Part shown: positions 34,912 through 44,753 of the stretch, piece after piece | Layout: each line of letters opens with the position of its first letter | Position numbering within the stretch: the stretch's first letter is position 1 | Assembly (NCBI GenBank): GCA_035626675.1 | Contig: DASPNH010000210.1 | Span: 1 to 64,000 of the forward strand | Source: DASPNH01 sp035626675 | Lineage (GTDB): Bacteria > Desulfobacterota > Binatia > UBA1149 > CAITLU01 | DNA: 64,000 nucleotides | Reading direction: 5' to 3' | Translations under genes and position numbers: made by a program | The notes under the pieces: model-generated | Told to the model about the DNA's origin: nothing | What the model saw: the letters and a program-made list of their open reading frames with translations, nothing else | Databases searched by the model: none

Positions 34912-35733
34912 TCATCTCCCAGCCCGCGTCGCCGCCTCGCCCGCCGACGTCTGCCGCTCCGACCGCCGCCCCACCTGCTTGCGCAGATCCTGCAGGCCGA
35001 GAAGAAACGCGCCGATTACGACGACCGCGATCACCCACACTCCGCCGTCGGCAAAGATGTACGGATGCGCCTGACGAAGGCCCCACGCCGCCAGCAGTCC
35101 TAGCACGAGCCCGATCGGCCGCAGCTCCGAGAGCACGAGGCGATTGCGCCCCGTCACGATCGCGCCGAACGGCACGAACGAGCTCCTCTCCACGTACGGC
35201 CCGTGAAGAGGAGGGTTGCGCGCCCGCAGCTTGGCGTCCTGATGGATGCTGCCAAGCACGGCAATCACGGAAAGGCCGGCGAAGAAGATCGTCCCGGTCA
35301 TGCGTGTGGCCAGGAATGCGTGCGCGAGATTCGTCATCGCCAGCCCGACCATGAACGGATGTCGCGTGATGCGTTCGAGCCCGCGCGGCTCCGGCTTCTT
35401 TCCGGCCGAGCTCAGGTAATAGGCCGAGGTCGGGTAGTCGAACAGCGAACCGACCAGCAGCACGATACCGAGCGTCGCAACTACGATCAGAGGCCAGCGC
35501 AGCACCGGATCCGCGCCGAGAGCGAGCCCTGCCGGGCCCTGGGTGCCAACGACCGAGTAGTTGTATGCCAGCAGACTGAACATGACGGTGGCCACCGCCG
35601 AGAACAGCATCGTGAAACCGAACGCGCCCAGGCGCGCGACGAGCGGACCGCGTACCGCAGCAGTGGCCATGACGATGTGGGTGGAGCCGAAGAGTACGAG
35701 GGTGAGGATGACGCTGAGAACGGGATCCATCAT
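34912..35733 (-). CDS. NnrU-like integral membrane protein
   Basis: 273 aa from ATG 35733 behind AAGGAGA; the start overlaps the regulator's stop as ATGA. About seven hydrophobic segments are visible (VLSVILTLVLFGSTHIVMA, FTMLFSAVATVMFSLLAY, PLIVVATLGIVLLVGSLF, GTIFFAGLSVIAVLGSI and two near the C-terminus). The HPFMVGLAMTNLAHAF segment with an ITRHP motif is shared by NnrU and isoprenylcysteine-methyltransferase-like membrane proteins. NnrU was named for a link to nitric-oxide metabolism, but its chemistry is not settled. Controlled together with the adjacent regulator. Confidence 0.8.
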   Translation of the reverse strand: MMDPVLSVILTLVLFGSTHIVMATAAVRGPLVARLGAFGFTMLFSAVATVMFSLLAYNYSVVGTQGPAGLALGADPVLRWPLIVVATLGIVLLVGSLFDYPTSAYYLSSAGKKPEPRGLERITRHPFMVGLAMTNLAHAFLATRMTGTIFFAGLSVIAVLGSIHQDAKLRARNPPLHGPYVERSSFVPFGAIVTGRNRLVLSELRPIGLVLGLLAAWGLRQAHPYIFADGGVWVIAVVVIGAFLLGLQDLRKQVGRRSERQTSAGEAATRAGR

Positions 35734-36359
35734 TTGGTTCTCCTTGTAGAGGGGGGCGGCTTGGAGCGCTTGCCACCGGTGCCTGCCGGCGAGCCTTCCG
35801 CTCCGGCATCCGGCCCGCCGGCACGGACGGCAGCGGCGCCTTTGGCGCCCGCTCCCATCGCTGCCGCTGCTCCTGCGAAGAGCGGCGGCGGAAAGGGGCT
35901 GCCCGGTGCGAGCATCCCCGCGGTCGCATCCATGATGCGAAAGAACGTCTCGAGCGTATCCAGACGCTGCTTGATGAACGCCTCCTGCTCGGGCGTGACC
36001 GGCTCGTCGATGGCGCGCGTTTCCTGGATCGTCGTCAGCACCTGACGCATGTTCCATCGAAAGCGGCGCTCCATGATCTCCTGCATCACGCGCACCAGAT
36101 CGGTTGCGGCCTGGTAGTGGTCGCGGCGCGAGCCGGGGATGCGCACGAGCCGCACCAGGTGCCAGTCGGTCAGGCCGCGAATGTTGATCGAGATGTTGCT
36201 CTTGCTCTGGCCGAGCCGCAGCGCGATGTCCTCCAGCGCCAACGGCTCGGGCTCCAGGTAGAGCAGGCCGAAAATGCGCCCCTGAAGCGCGTTCAGGACG
36301 CCCGAAGTTGCCGCCGAAGCCCCGATCCCATCGACGAAAATTGCCGTCTTCCGTTCCAT
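35730..36359 (-). CDS. GbsR/MarR-type transcriptional regulator
   Basis: 209 aa from ATG 36359 behind GGAGG. A winged helix occupies about 25-100: LQGRIFGLLYLEPEPLALED, LGQSKSNISINIRGLTDWHL, and RVRIPGSRRDHYQ for the wing. A helical dimerisation region follows to about 150. The last 60 residues are a low-complexity Gly/Ala/Pro/Lys tail of no clear role. GbsR-type proteins repress nearby membrane-protein or osmolyte genes. An AT-rich site with repeated ACGTT lies just upstream (36384-36420). It is cotranscribed with the NnrU-like gene. Confidence 0.85.
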   Translation of the reverse strand: MERKTAIFVDGIGASAATSGVLNALQGRIFGLLYLEPEPLALEDIALRLGQSKSNISINIRGLTDWHLVRLVRIPGSRRDHYQAATDLVRVMQEIMERRFRWNMRQVLTTIQETRAIDEPVTPEQEAFIKQRLDTLETFFRIMDATAGMLAPGSPFPPPLFAGAAAAMGAGAKGAAAVRAGGPDAGAEGSPAGTGGKRSKPPPSTRRTK

Positions 36360-36383
36360 GCACGCCTCCGCCACACAACAGCC

Positions 36384-36420
36384 TGTACGTTATGAACGTT
36401 TAGATAATTTTGTACGTTGC
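36384..36420 (-). promoter_or_regulatory. operator/promoter of the GbsR-NnrU operon
   Basis: An AT-rich island in GC-rich DNA with three TG(T/A)ACGTT units at 36384, 36393 and 36411, i.e. phased by 9 and 18 bases. On the minus strand a TTGACG (-35 type) at about 36424-36419 precedes it, so a regulator bound here would cover the promoter. The start codon is 25 bases away. Autoregulation is inferred. Confidence 0.5.
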
Positions 36421-36597
36421 GTCAACACGAGTCGCAAAAATTCTCGGTCCGCCGACTGGACCAGCCTCCCCCAGGTACGAGCGAACGAAGGGCGACCGCG
36501 CCGGTCTTCGGCGCAGCTACTTCCTGACCGGCGGATGGAGCGTCATCGTCGAAGCAGGTCGCAGAACGATGGCTGCGAACAACAAAAGGAGATTGTC

Positions 36598-36996
36598 ATG
36601 CGCAAGCGCCGACGAGACGGGATCACGAAATCATGGCTGGGAGCGCTATGGCTGGGCACGACGCTGCTGCTGGCTCCGGCGCGGGCGGAGGCAGAGCCGT
36701 CATTCTCGACGGCTGCGATCTTCTCCAATCTGACGGGCGTCACTCTCGCCATCTGTCATGCCTTCAACGTGAGCTCGAAGCCGGCCGAGATGACGGTCGA
36801 GATCGTCACCGACGTTGACGTCGTCCTTGCCAGCAACGGCCCTGCCACCGTCGAGCCGGGAGGCCGGATCGTCACGTTCGTCGCGAGCGCGTCCAACAGC
36901 TTCTGTCGGGTAAAGGGCCTGTCGGAAAAGAAGGCCACGGCAACTTTTGCTCACGTCAACGGCAACACGCCGGTGATGTGGACTTCGGTTCCGTAG
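36598..36996 (+). CDS. small exported protein of unknown function
   Basis: 132 aa, ATG 36598 behind AAAGGAG. A long basic start (MRKRRRDG) and hydrophobic core lead to a cleavage site near PARAEA (about 32). The mature part of about 100 residues is predicted beta with two Cys (AICHAFNV and NSFCRVKG) that could pair. No family was recognised. It is divergent from the GbsR gene and convergent with the carboxylase operon. Confidence 0.7.
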   Translation: MRKRRRDGITKSWLGALWLGTTLLLAPARAEAEPSFSTAAIFSNLTGVTLAICHAFNVSSKPAEMTVEIVTDVDVVLASNGPATVEPGGRIVTFVASASNSFCRVKGLSEKKATATFAHVNGNTPVMWTSVP

Positions 36997-37055
36997 GGCG
37001 GACGCGCAGGCGCCACCGCCATGTTGCGGCTGCCATTCGGCGGTGGGACGCCGGC

Positions 37056-37556
37056 TCACGCGTCCGGCAGCTGCTCCAGCTTGACCAGCACGTCGCCGGG
37101 GCCGACCATGCCGCCGGTCTCGACGCGCAACTCCACGACGCGTGCGCGGTGCGTGGCGCGCACCGTCGTCTCCATTTTCATCGCTTCCAGCAGCAGCAGC
37201 GGCGCATCGGCTTCGACTTCGTCGCCGACGGCGACCAGCACCTGCAGCACCTTGCCGGGCATCGGCGAGCTGATCTCGGGAACGAAATGCCCGGCGCCTG
37301 CCGCCTCGGCGGCAGCTTCCTCGCCGGGAACGAATTCGAAAACGTGTCCGGCGCTGCCCACGAAGACGTGGCCGCGCTCGGCGTCGTAGAGAACCCGATG
37401 CGTCCGTCCCGCGATGCTCAAGGTGACGTGGCGATCGTCGATGCAGACGTCGTCGAGCGCGACCTCGTCGTCGCCGATCCTGACGATGCTCTTGCCGTCG
37501 CGCTCGGAAAGATCGAGCGCCAGCATCTGACTGCCGACGCGGAAGCGAAGCTCCAT
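37056..37556 (-). CDS. biotin carboxyl carrier subunit of acyl-CoA carboxylase
   Basis: 166 aa from ATG 37556; the stop of the biotin carboxylase gene is one base upstream (TGA-G-ATG). The C-terminal biotinyl domain carries ISSPMPGKV and the biotinylation site EAMKMET. The N-terminal half (RVGSQMLALDL onward) corresponds to the BT linker found between carboxylase and carrier in one-piece MccA/PccA proteins. Thus an alpha subunit that is usually one chain is split here at the domain border. Last gene of the seven-gene operon. Confidence 0.92.
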   Translation of the reverse strand: MELRFRVGSQMLALDLSERDGKSIVRIGDDEVALDDVCIDDRHVTLSIAGRTHRVLYDAERGHVFVGSAGHVFEFVPGEEAAAEAAGAGHFVPEISSPMPGKVLQVLVAVGDEVEADAPLLLLEAMKMETTVRATHRARVVELRVETGGMVGPGDVLVKLEQLPDA

Positions 37557-37557
37557 C

Positions 37558-39075
<1,518 letters not shown>

Positions 39076-39215
39076 GGGGAAGCCCATAGCCGTGGTATCG
39101 AGGATCGACAAGCTGTCGGTCGCTCCGGTCAGCTCCTGCACCGGATGGTGACGGCGTTGCGCTGCAACCGGGCTTCGAGAGCCGGCCTCGCGTGCCATGG
39201 CGGCAATTGCGGTGG

Positions 39216-40823
39216 CTACATCCGGAAGATGCCGAACCGCGTATCCTCCGGCGCGCGGTTGAACGACGCCGCCAGCGAAAGCGCCAGCACCTGGCGCGTC
39301 TCGAGCGGATCGATCACACCGTCGTCCCACAGTCGGGAGGTGCTGTAGTAGGGGCTGCCTTCGCGCTCGTACTTCTCGAGCACCGGCGCCTTGAAGCGCG
39401 CCTGCTCGTCCTCGGGCATCACTCGGCCTTCCTTCTCGTACTGCGCCAGCTTGACCTGCAGCAGGACCGAGGCCGCCTGCTCGCCGCCCATCACCGAGAT
39501 GCGCGAGTTCGGCCACATGAACAGCAGCCGCGGCGAGTAGGCACGCCCGCACATGCCGTAGTTGCCGGCGCCGTTGCTGGCGCCGATCAGGACGGTGAAC
39601 TTGGGGACGCGCGTGGTGGCCACGGCCGTTACCATCTTGGCGCCGTCCTTGGCGATGCCCTTGGCCTCGTACTCGCGCCCGACGATGAAGCCGGTGATGT
39701 TCTGCAGGAACACGAGCGGAATATGTCGCTGCGAGCACACCTCGATGAAGTGCGTGGCCTTGAGCGCCGACTCCGAGAACAGCACGCCATTGTTGGCGAC
39801 GATGCCCACCGGGTAGCCGTGGATGCGCGCGAAGCCGCACACGATCGTCGGTCCGTAGCGGGCCTTGAACTCGTGGAAGTAGCTGCCGTCGACGATGCGC
39901 GCGATGACTTCGCGGACGTCGTAGGCGCGCCGGTTGTCGGGCGGCACGATGCCGTAGATCTCGGCCGGATCGTAGTAGGGCTCTTCGGGAGCGCTCATCT
40001 CGAGCGGGCACGAGCCCGAGGGCGGCAGGCTCTCGAAGATCTGCCGAGCGATGCGGATGGCGTCGGAGTCGTCGTCGGCCAGATGATCGGAGACGCCCGA
40101 GGTCCCTGTATGCACGTAGCCGCCGCCCAGATCCTCGGCCGTCACTTCCTCGCCGGTTGCGGCCTTGACCAGGGGCGGACCGGCCAGAAAGATCGTGCCC
40201 TGTTCCTTGACGATGACGGTCTCGTCGCACATCGCCGGGACGTAGGCGCCGCCCGCCGTGCACGAGCCCATCACCACGGCCACCTGCGGAATGCCGAGCG
40301 CGCTCATATTGGCCTGGTTGAAGAAGATGCGCCCGAAATGCTCCTTGTCGGGAAACACGTCGTCCTGCATGGGCAGGAACGCGCCGCCGGAGTCGACGAG
40401 GTAGACGCAGGGCAGGCGATTCTCGAGCGCGACTTCCTGCGCGCGCAGGTGCTTCTTCACCGTCATCGGGAAGTAGGTGCCGCCCTTGACCGTGGCGTCG
40501 TTGGCAATGACTACCGCGCGCCGGCCGTGCACGGTCCCGATGCCGGTGACGATGCTCGCCGCTGGCGCCTGCCCCTCGTACAGGCCGTGCGCGGCCAGCG
40601 GCGACAGCTCCAGAAACGGCGATCCGGGATCGAGCAGGCGCTCGACACGCTCGCGCGGCAGCAGCTTGCCGCGACTGGTATGCAGCTTGCGCGCCGATTC
40701 CGGCCCGCCGAGCCGCGCCTGGCCGATGCGCTCGCGCAGCTCGGCGGCCATCTGCTGCATGCGCGCCGCGTTCTCGCGGAACTCGACCGAAGAGGTCCGA
40801 ACCTGACTGCTCAGACGTTTCAT
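39216..40823 (-). CDS. acyl-CoA carboxylase carboxyltransferase, methylcrotonyl-CoA type
   Basis: 535 aa, ATG 40823 overlapping the HAD gene stop (ATGA). Carboxyltransferase signatures: YLVDSGGAFLPMQDDVFPD, VAVVMGSCTAGGAYVPAM, TIFLAGPPLVKAATGEEV, EDLGGGYVHTGTSGVSDH, then PLVFLQNITGFIVGREYE and KFTVLIGASNGAGNYGMCGR. These match MccB (leucine degradation) best; geranyl-CoA carboxylase AtuC is the close alternative, and propionyl-CoA types are less similar. It transfers CO2 from carboxybiotin to a branched enoyl-CoA. The next gene (biotin carboxylase) starts about 140 bases downstream. Confidence 0.9.
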   Translation of the reverse strand: MKRLSSQVRTSSVEFRENAARMQQMAAELRERIGQARLGGPESARKLHTSRGKLLPRERVERLLDPGSPFLELSPLAAHGLYEGQAPAASIVTGIGTVHGRRAVVIANDATVKGGTYFPMTVKKHLRAQEVALENRLPCVYLVDSGGAFLPMQDDVFPDKEHFGRIFFNQANMSALGIPQVAVVMGSCTAGGAYVPAMCDETVIVKEQGTIFLAGPPLVKAATGEEVTAEDLGGGYVHTGTSGVSDHLADDDSDAIRIARQIFESLPPSGSCPLEMSAPEEPYYDPAEIYGIVPPDNRRAYDVREVIARIVDGSYFHEFKARYGPTIVCGFARIHGYPVGIVANNGVLFSESALKATHFIEVCSQRHIPLVFLQNITGFIVGREYEAKGIAKDGAKMVTAVATTRVPKFTVLIGASNGAGNYGMCGRAYSPRLLFMWPNSRISVMGGEQAASVLLQVKLAQYEKEGRVMPEDEQARFKAPVLEKYEREGSPYYSTSRLWDDGVIDPLETRQVLALSLAASFNRAPEDTRFGIFRM

Positions 40824-41512
40824 CGTGGATGCGACGGCCTCCTGCGATCGTCGCCGCCGGCCAGGGCCGTCAGCACCGGGACTACCTCCTCGGGCTCGGT
40901 GAACAGCAGCGTCTTCCAACCCAGCGCGCGCGCCGCCTTGAGATTCTGTCCGATGTCGTCGACGAAGAAGATCTTCGAATGCGCAACGCCGAGGCGCTCG
41001 GCCGTGATCTCGTAGATGCGTGGCTCGGGCTTGCGCGCGCCGACGGCGCTGGAGTCGATGACGACGTCGAACAGGGCCGGGATGTCGAGCAGGCCCTGCC
41101 AGTCCTGGCGCCACTCGACGATGTTGTTGGTCAGCAGCGCGGTCGGCATGCGGCGCCGGATTCTGGCCACCAGATCGACGATGTCCGAGCGCAGCCGCAT
41201 CTTCTGCGCCATCGGCTCGGGATCGCCCATGAACGCCGCAGCGGTGGCAGCATCGACGTTGCCGCCGGCGTTCTGCACTTCCTGGCGCAGCTCCTCGACG
41301 AAAGTCTGGTAGCTCACCTGGCCGCGCTCGAGCTCGGCCCAACGGCCGTTGTTGCCGAAGATGCGCCGCCGCAGCGGCTTCCATACCTCTTCGGTCAATC
41401 CGCACTTCAGGCCGAAGGCGACGACCTCGCGTGGTCCGCCGGCGATCAGTACGCCGCCGTAGTCGAAGACGGCCGCGTCGATGTCGGCTGGATCGAAGTC
41501 GAGCTCGGGCAT
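40820..41512 (-). CDS. HAD-superfamily hydrolase (ACAD10 N-domain-like)
   Basis: 230 aa, ATG 41512. HAD motifs: I VFDYGGVLI (DxG variant), II PTALLTNN, III RKPEPRIYEI, IV KIFFVDDIGQNLKAA. A helical cap lies between I and II. It resembles the HAD domain that is fused to ACAD10 in animals and to the HAD/epoxide-hydrolase-N group. It may act on a phosphorylated hydroxyacyl-CoA intermediate, but that is inference from the operon with an acyl-CoA carboxylase. Stop overlaps the carboxyltransferase start. Confidence 0.87.
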   Translation of the reverse strand: MPELDFDPADIDAAVFDYGGVLIAGGPREVVAFGLKCGLTEEVWKPLRRRIFGNNGRWAELERGQVSYQTFVEELRQEVQNAGGNVDAATAAAFMGDPEPMAQKMRLRSDIVDLVARIRRRMPTALLTNNIVEWRQDWQGLLDIPALFDVVIDSSAVGARKPEPRIYEITAERLGVAHSKIFFVDDIGQNLKAARALGWKTLLFTEPEEVVPVLTALAGGDDRRRPSHPR

Positions 41513-41560
41513 GGCGGGGAGGTGTAATGGAAACTGCAGCCGGGGCCAAGAAACCGGTGT

Positions 41561-42802
41561 CTAGAGCATCCCGCCGATGCGCTCGACGGCCCAGGCGAGA
41601 CCGGCCAGAGCGATCAAGGAAGAGAGCGCGATGGTCAGCGGCCGCGCCGCCGCGCCACGCAGCAGCATGTGCAGCACGGGCACGACGATGAGCAGGACGA
41701 CCAGCTGTCCGGCCTCGACGCCGAGGTTGAACGCCAGCAGAGGCAGTGCCACGCCGCCTGGCGGCAGTCCGGTTTCCGCGAGAATCCCGGCGAATCCGAA
41801 GCCGTGGATCAGGCCGAAGGCGAACGTGACGAGCGCGCGCCGGTCGCCGGTCCAGCCGAGGATGTTCTCCATCGCCACGTAGACGATGCTCAGCGCGATC
41901 ACGACTTCGACGGGACCCGAAGGGAGCTGCACGATTCCAAGCGCCGCCAGTGCCAGCGTGATGCTGTGCGCGACCGTGAACGAGGTGACGATGGCTGCCA
42001 GCCGTCGCAGGCCGCCGCCGCCGAGCAGCACGCCGAACAGGAACAGCAGATGGTCGTAGCCCGTCCAGATGTGCTCGACGCCGAGCTCGAAGAAGCGGCG
42101 GAAGGCGTCGGAGGAGCCGGCGGCGTGCTCGCCGTCCTCGGCTTCGTCGTCGCCGGCTGCAGCGTCGTGCTGCGTACCGCTGCGCGTCGCATCGCCCTTC
42201 GTCGGCGCGCCGCCGCCTGCTGCCGCATCGCCCTTCCTCCCGGTATTGCCACGCGTCGCCGCGTCGTGACCGGTGTCGCCGGCGCTGGCGTCGCCTGTCG
42301 GCAGAGGTTGCCCGAGCGTCAGGCGCGCGCTGCTCGGCGTGAATACGGTGCTGTAGGTCTGGCCGCCGAAGCGCACCGAAGCGATGTTCTGCCAGTCGTC
42401 GAGCACGCCATTGAAGGCCCGGAAGGTGATGCGCATGGAAGGGATCCTCTCGGCGGGACACTTCCACACGATGATGGCCTGGAGGTCGTCGTTCAGGTCG
42501 GGACCGATCAGGTTGTCGACCGATGGTTCGCACTTTCCTTCGGCCACGCGCATCTCGACGGTGTCCTGCATCCAGGATTCCACCTGGTCCTGCAGCGCCA
42601 GGACCTGGCCGCGCGCCAGCTTGCCGCCGCCTTCGGTGGGAAAGCCCGGCGTCAGGTGCGCGGCGTATTTCAGCCGCAGCACTGCGCCGCGATCGGAGAC
42701 GTCGATGTCGGTATAGCTGATGTTGCCGAGGTGCGCGCACGCCGGGGGAGCGAGGAGCAACCCGGGCGCGAGCAGAGCGATCGCCGCGAGTATCGTGCCC
42801 AT
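41561..42802 (-). CDS. HupE/UreJ-like membrane protein with acidic low-complexity insert
   Basis: 413 aa from ATG 42802 (a TTG nine bases upstream is possible). Signal peptide to about 23 (LAPPACA). A periplasmic beta-rich domain (about 24-150) is followed by a Gly/Asp/Ala-rich insert of about 75 residues (about 155-225). The C-terminal half is the HupE/UreJ_2 membrane domain with its conserved His and Glu: GVEHIWTGYDHLLFLFGVLL, FTVAHSITLALA, GLIHGFGFAG, and FNLGVEAGQ. Relatives are proposed nickel/cobalt or hydrogenase-linked permeases. No hydrogenase, and only an ATP-dependent non-nickel urea route, is seen here, so the role is open. Part of the carboxylase operon by spacing. Confidence 0.85.
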   Translation of the reverse strand: MGTILAAIALLAPGLLLAPPACAHLGNISYTDIDVSDRGAVLRLKYAAHLTPGFPTEGGGKLARGQVLALQDQVESWMQDTVEMRVAEGKCEPSVDNLIGPDLNDDLQAIIVWKCPAERIPSMRITFRAFNGVLDDWQNIASVRFGGQTYSTVFTPSSARLTLGQPLPTGDASAGDTGHDAATRGNTGRKGDAAAGGGAPTKGDATRSGTQHDAAAGDDEAEDGEHAAGSSDAFRRFFELGVEHIWTGYDHLLFLFGVLLGGGGLRRLAAIVTSFTVAHSITLALAALGIVQLPSGPVEVVIALSIVYVAMENILGWTGDRRALVTFAFGLIHGFGFAGILAETGLPPGGVALPLLAFNLGVEAGQLVVLLIVVPVLHMLLRGAAARPLTIALSSLIALAGLAWAVERIGGML

Positions 42803-42827
42803 CGGGTTCAACGCCGTGGCCCCACGT

Positions 42828-43724
42828 TCAAAAGAACACGCTGCGACGCGCCTGGCGGCCGCGCTCGAGCTGTGCCTGAAGGGCAGCCTTCACCTGGTCG
42901 ACCTTTTCTTCGATGACGTCGTCCTCGTCCTCGTGATGTCCCTCGAACGTCAGCGGCTCGCCGAACTCGATGTGATAGCGCACCGGCAGCGGCCACATCC
43001 CGAGCGGTCCCAGCCATGGAAACGTGAAGGTGATCGGGAACGACGGCATCCCGAGCATGCGTGCCAGCGGCGCGATGTTGGCGATGCCGGGGTTCTGCTC
43101 CTCGGAGCCGACGATGGAGACGGGCACGATCGGCGTCTTGGTCTCTAGCGCCAGCCGCATGAAGCCGAGGCCGAACTCCATCAGCCTGTAAGCGTCGGCG
43201 TAGAGCTTGTTCATGCCGCGTACGCCTTCGGGAAAGGCCAGGACGCACTCACCATGATGCAGCATGTCTACGGCGGTCTCTCGCGTGCCGACGGCGCTGC
43301 CGGTGCGGTCGAGCAGAATGCTGAGGTAGGGCAGGGTGCCGAGCCAGTATTCGCCCATGCCGCGCGCCAGCCGCGGCGGATTGGCCTCGAGCACGCACGC
43401 CGCCGAAACCATCAGGCCGTCGAAGGCGATCTGCCCGGCATGGTTGCCGATCAGCAGCACGCGCCCTTCAGGAAGATTGTCGAGCCCGCTGGTGCGGCAA
43501 CGGAAGTAGTACCGGTACATGATCGCCGCCGGCAGGATGAATCGCTTCAGTGCCTTGGGGCTGTAGCCCCAGCGGTCGTATCCGTACTCGTTGAGCTCGG
43601 TAGGGATGCGGTCGACCTTCTGGTCGATCTCGGCCACCAGTTCGGCAAGAGGAGTGGTCAGGCCGCCGGCCGCCTGGCCGAGCCGGTCGACCAGGGTACC
43701 AATCATCTCGATGGGATCGTTCAT
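42828..43724 (-). CDS. PlsC-like acyltransferase
   Basis: 298 aa, ATG 43724. Motif I GNHAGQIAFD (His and Asp five residues apart, H-x5-D), motif II-type SAVGTRE, and motif III AFPEGVRGM. The flanking VPVSIVGSEEQ and a C-terminal Arg/Glu-rich tail are typical of the DAGAT/LPLAT group of soluble acyltransferases. It could acylate a lysophospholipid or glycerolipid. The gap to the SDR gene is 25 bases, and to the HupE-like gene 25, so it belongs to the operon. Confidence 0.85.
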   Translation of the reverse strand: MNDPIEMIGTLVDRLGQAAGGLTTPLAELVAEIDQKVDRIPTELNEYGYDRWGYSPKALKRFILPAAIMYRYYFRCRTSGLDNLPEGRVLLIGNHAGQIAFDGLMVSAACVLEANPPRLARGMGEYWLGTLPYLSILLDRTGSAVGTRETAVDMLHHGECVLAFPEGVRGMNKLYADAYRLMEFGLGFMRLALETKTPIVPVSIVGSEEQNPGIANIAPLARMLGMPSFPITFTFPWLGPLGMWPLPVRYHIEFGEPLTFEGHHEDEDDVIEEKVDQVKAALQAQLERGRQARRSVFF

Positions 43725-43749
43725 CGCCGGTTGCTCGCGGGAGATGCCC

Positions 43750-44667
43750 TCATGACGCTACGCTCGCGAAGATCTCCGCCAGCGAGTGCCGAGGCCGGAA
43801 GCCCGTGGCGGCGCGGAAACGGTCGTCGCTGATGGTGCATGGATACTTGATGTAGTCGATCGCGCCCGGCGGAAACTGGTAGATGCTCAGGTTGAACAAC
43901 GTGCCGATCAGAAGATGCGCGAAGGGATCGGGAATCGAGACGCGCGTGCGACCCATCTCGTGGATCGCCCGCTTGATCGGCACCGCGCCCGGCCCGGCCA
44001 CGTTGAAGACGCCGCGGATCTTCTTGTTCAGGACCAGCTCGGTGGCCTCGGCGACGTCCTCGGCGTGGATGAACTGCATCATCGGGTTGAAGCCCATGAT
44101 CGTCGGCACGGCGGGAAGCTTCAGGTAGGTGCCGATGGCGCTGTGCACCCCTGCGCCCAGGGTGTTCGCAGGCCTCAGCACGCAGGTCGCGATCTCCGGA
44201 TAGCGCCACAGGAACGCCCCGACCAGGCCCTCGACCTCGCACAGGTCGCGGATCTCGGGAAAGTTGCGCGAGGCGTTGAGCGGATGGTCCTCGTCCATGT
44301 AGCGCGGATTGGTCGCCATCGCGCCGTAGACGTAGGAGCTGGACAGGACGATGACCTGCTTGACGCCGTATTCGGCGCAGTGCTCGAGCACGCGCTTGGT
44401 GCCGGCCACGTTGATCTCGTGGCGAGTGGCAGGGTCGGAGCGGAAGTGGCGGATGAATGCGCCGTGCACGACCGCATCGGGACGCTCGGTGCGGAAGATG
44501 TCCTCGAAACGGCGCTTGAGAAAGTCGAACTGGTGGACGACGACCCCATCGGGAGCGCTCGGCCACGGCTCGCGGTCCACGCCGATCACCTGCCATTTGG
44601 AACGCACGCTCTTGGCGAGCAGACGGCCCTGTGCGCCCGCAATGCCGGTGATCAGGAGCTTGGGCAC
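43750..44667 (-). CDS. extended SDR (NAD-dependent epimerase/dehydratase-like)
   Basis: 305 aa, ATG 44667. Rossmann start LLITGIAGAQGRLLA with the GxxGxxG-type loop, a DFLKRR strand end, HGAFIRHF, and the SSSYVYG strand. At the usual Y-x3-K active site the sequence reads NFPEIRD, so Tyr is Phe and Lys is Arg. A C-terminal DYIKYPCTISDDRFRAATGF completes an extended SDR. It may be non-catalytic or use other residues. First gene of the carboxylase operon, so a role in branched-chain or sterol-like acyl metabolism is possible. Confidence 0.85.
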   Translation of the reverse strand: MPKLLITGIAGAQGRLLAKSVRSKWQVIGVDREPWPSAPDGVVVHQFDFLKRRFEDIFRTERPDAVVHGAFIRHFRSDPATRHEINVAGTKRVLEHCAEYGVKQVIVLSSSYVYGAMATNPRYMDEDHPLNASRNFPEIRDLCEVEGLVGAFLWRYPEIATCVLRPANTLGAGVHSAIGTYLKLPAVPTIMGFNPMMQFIHAEDVAEATELVLNKKIRGVFNVAGPGAVPIKRAIHEMGRTRVSIPDPFAHLLIGTLFNLSIYQFPPGAIDYIKYPCTISDDRFRAATGFRPRHSLAEIFASVAS

Positions 44668-44753
44668 GCGGTGGGATTACGGGAATCGAGGATGGGAGGC
44701 AACGTTGCCGCCGCAATGTACCTCGCCGCCTGTTCCGACATAATGCGCGCCCC

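Noticed and set aside
36598..36996. Small exported protein as a toxin or bacteriocin
   Set aside because: No immunity gene, processing motif or toxin family signature is present.
39216..42740. A 1174-codon minus frame spanning three genes
   Set aside because: Only the part from 40823 down encodes a recognisable protein (carboxyltransferase); the rest is out of frame with the HAD and HupE-like genes.
41561..42802. Nickel urease system suggested by the UreJ-like protein and urea genes
   Set aside because: No urease subunits are seen; urea is handled by the ATP-dependent carboxylase/allophanate route, which needs no nickel.
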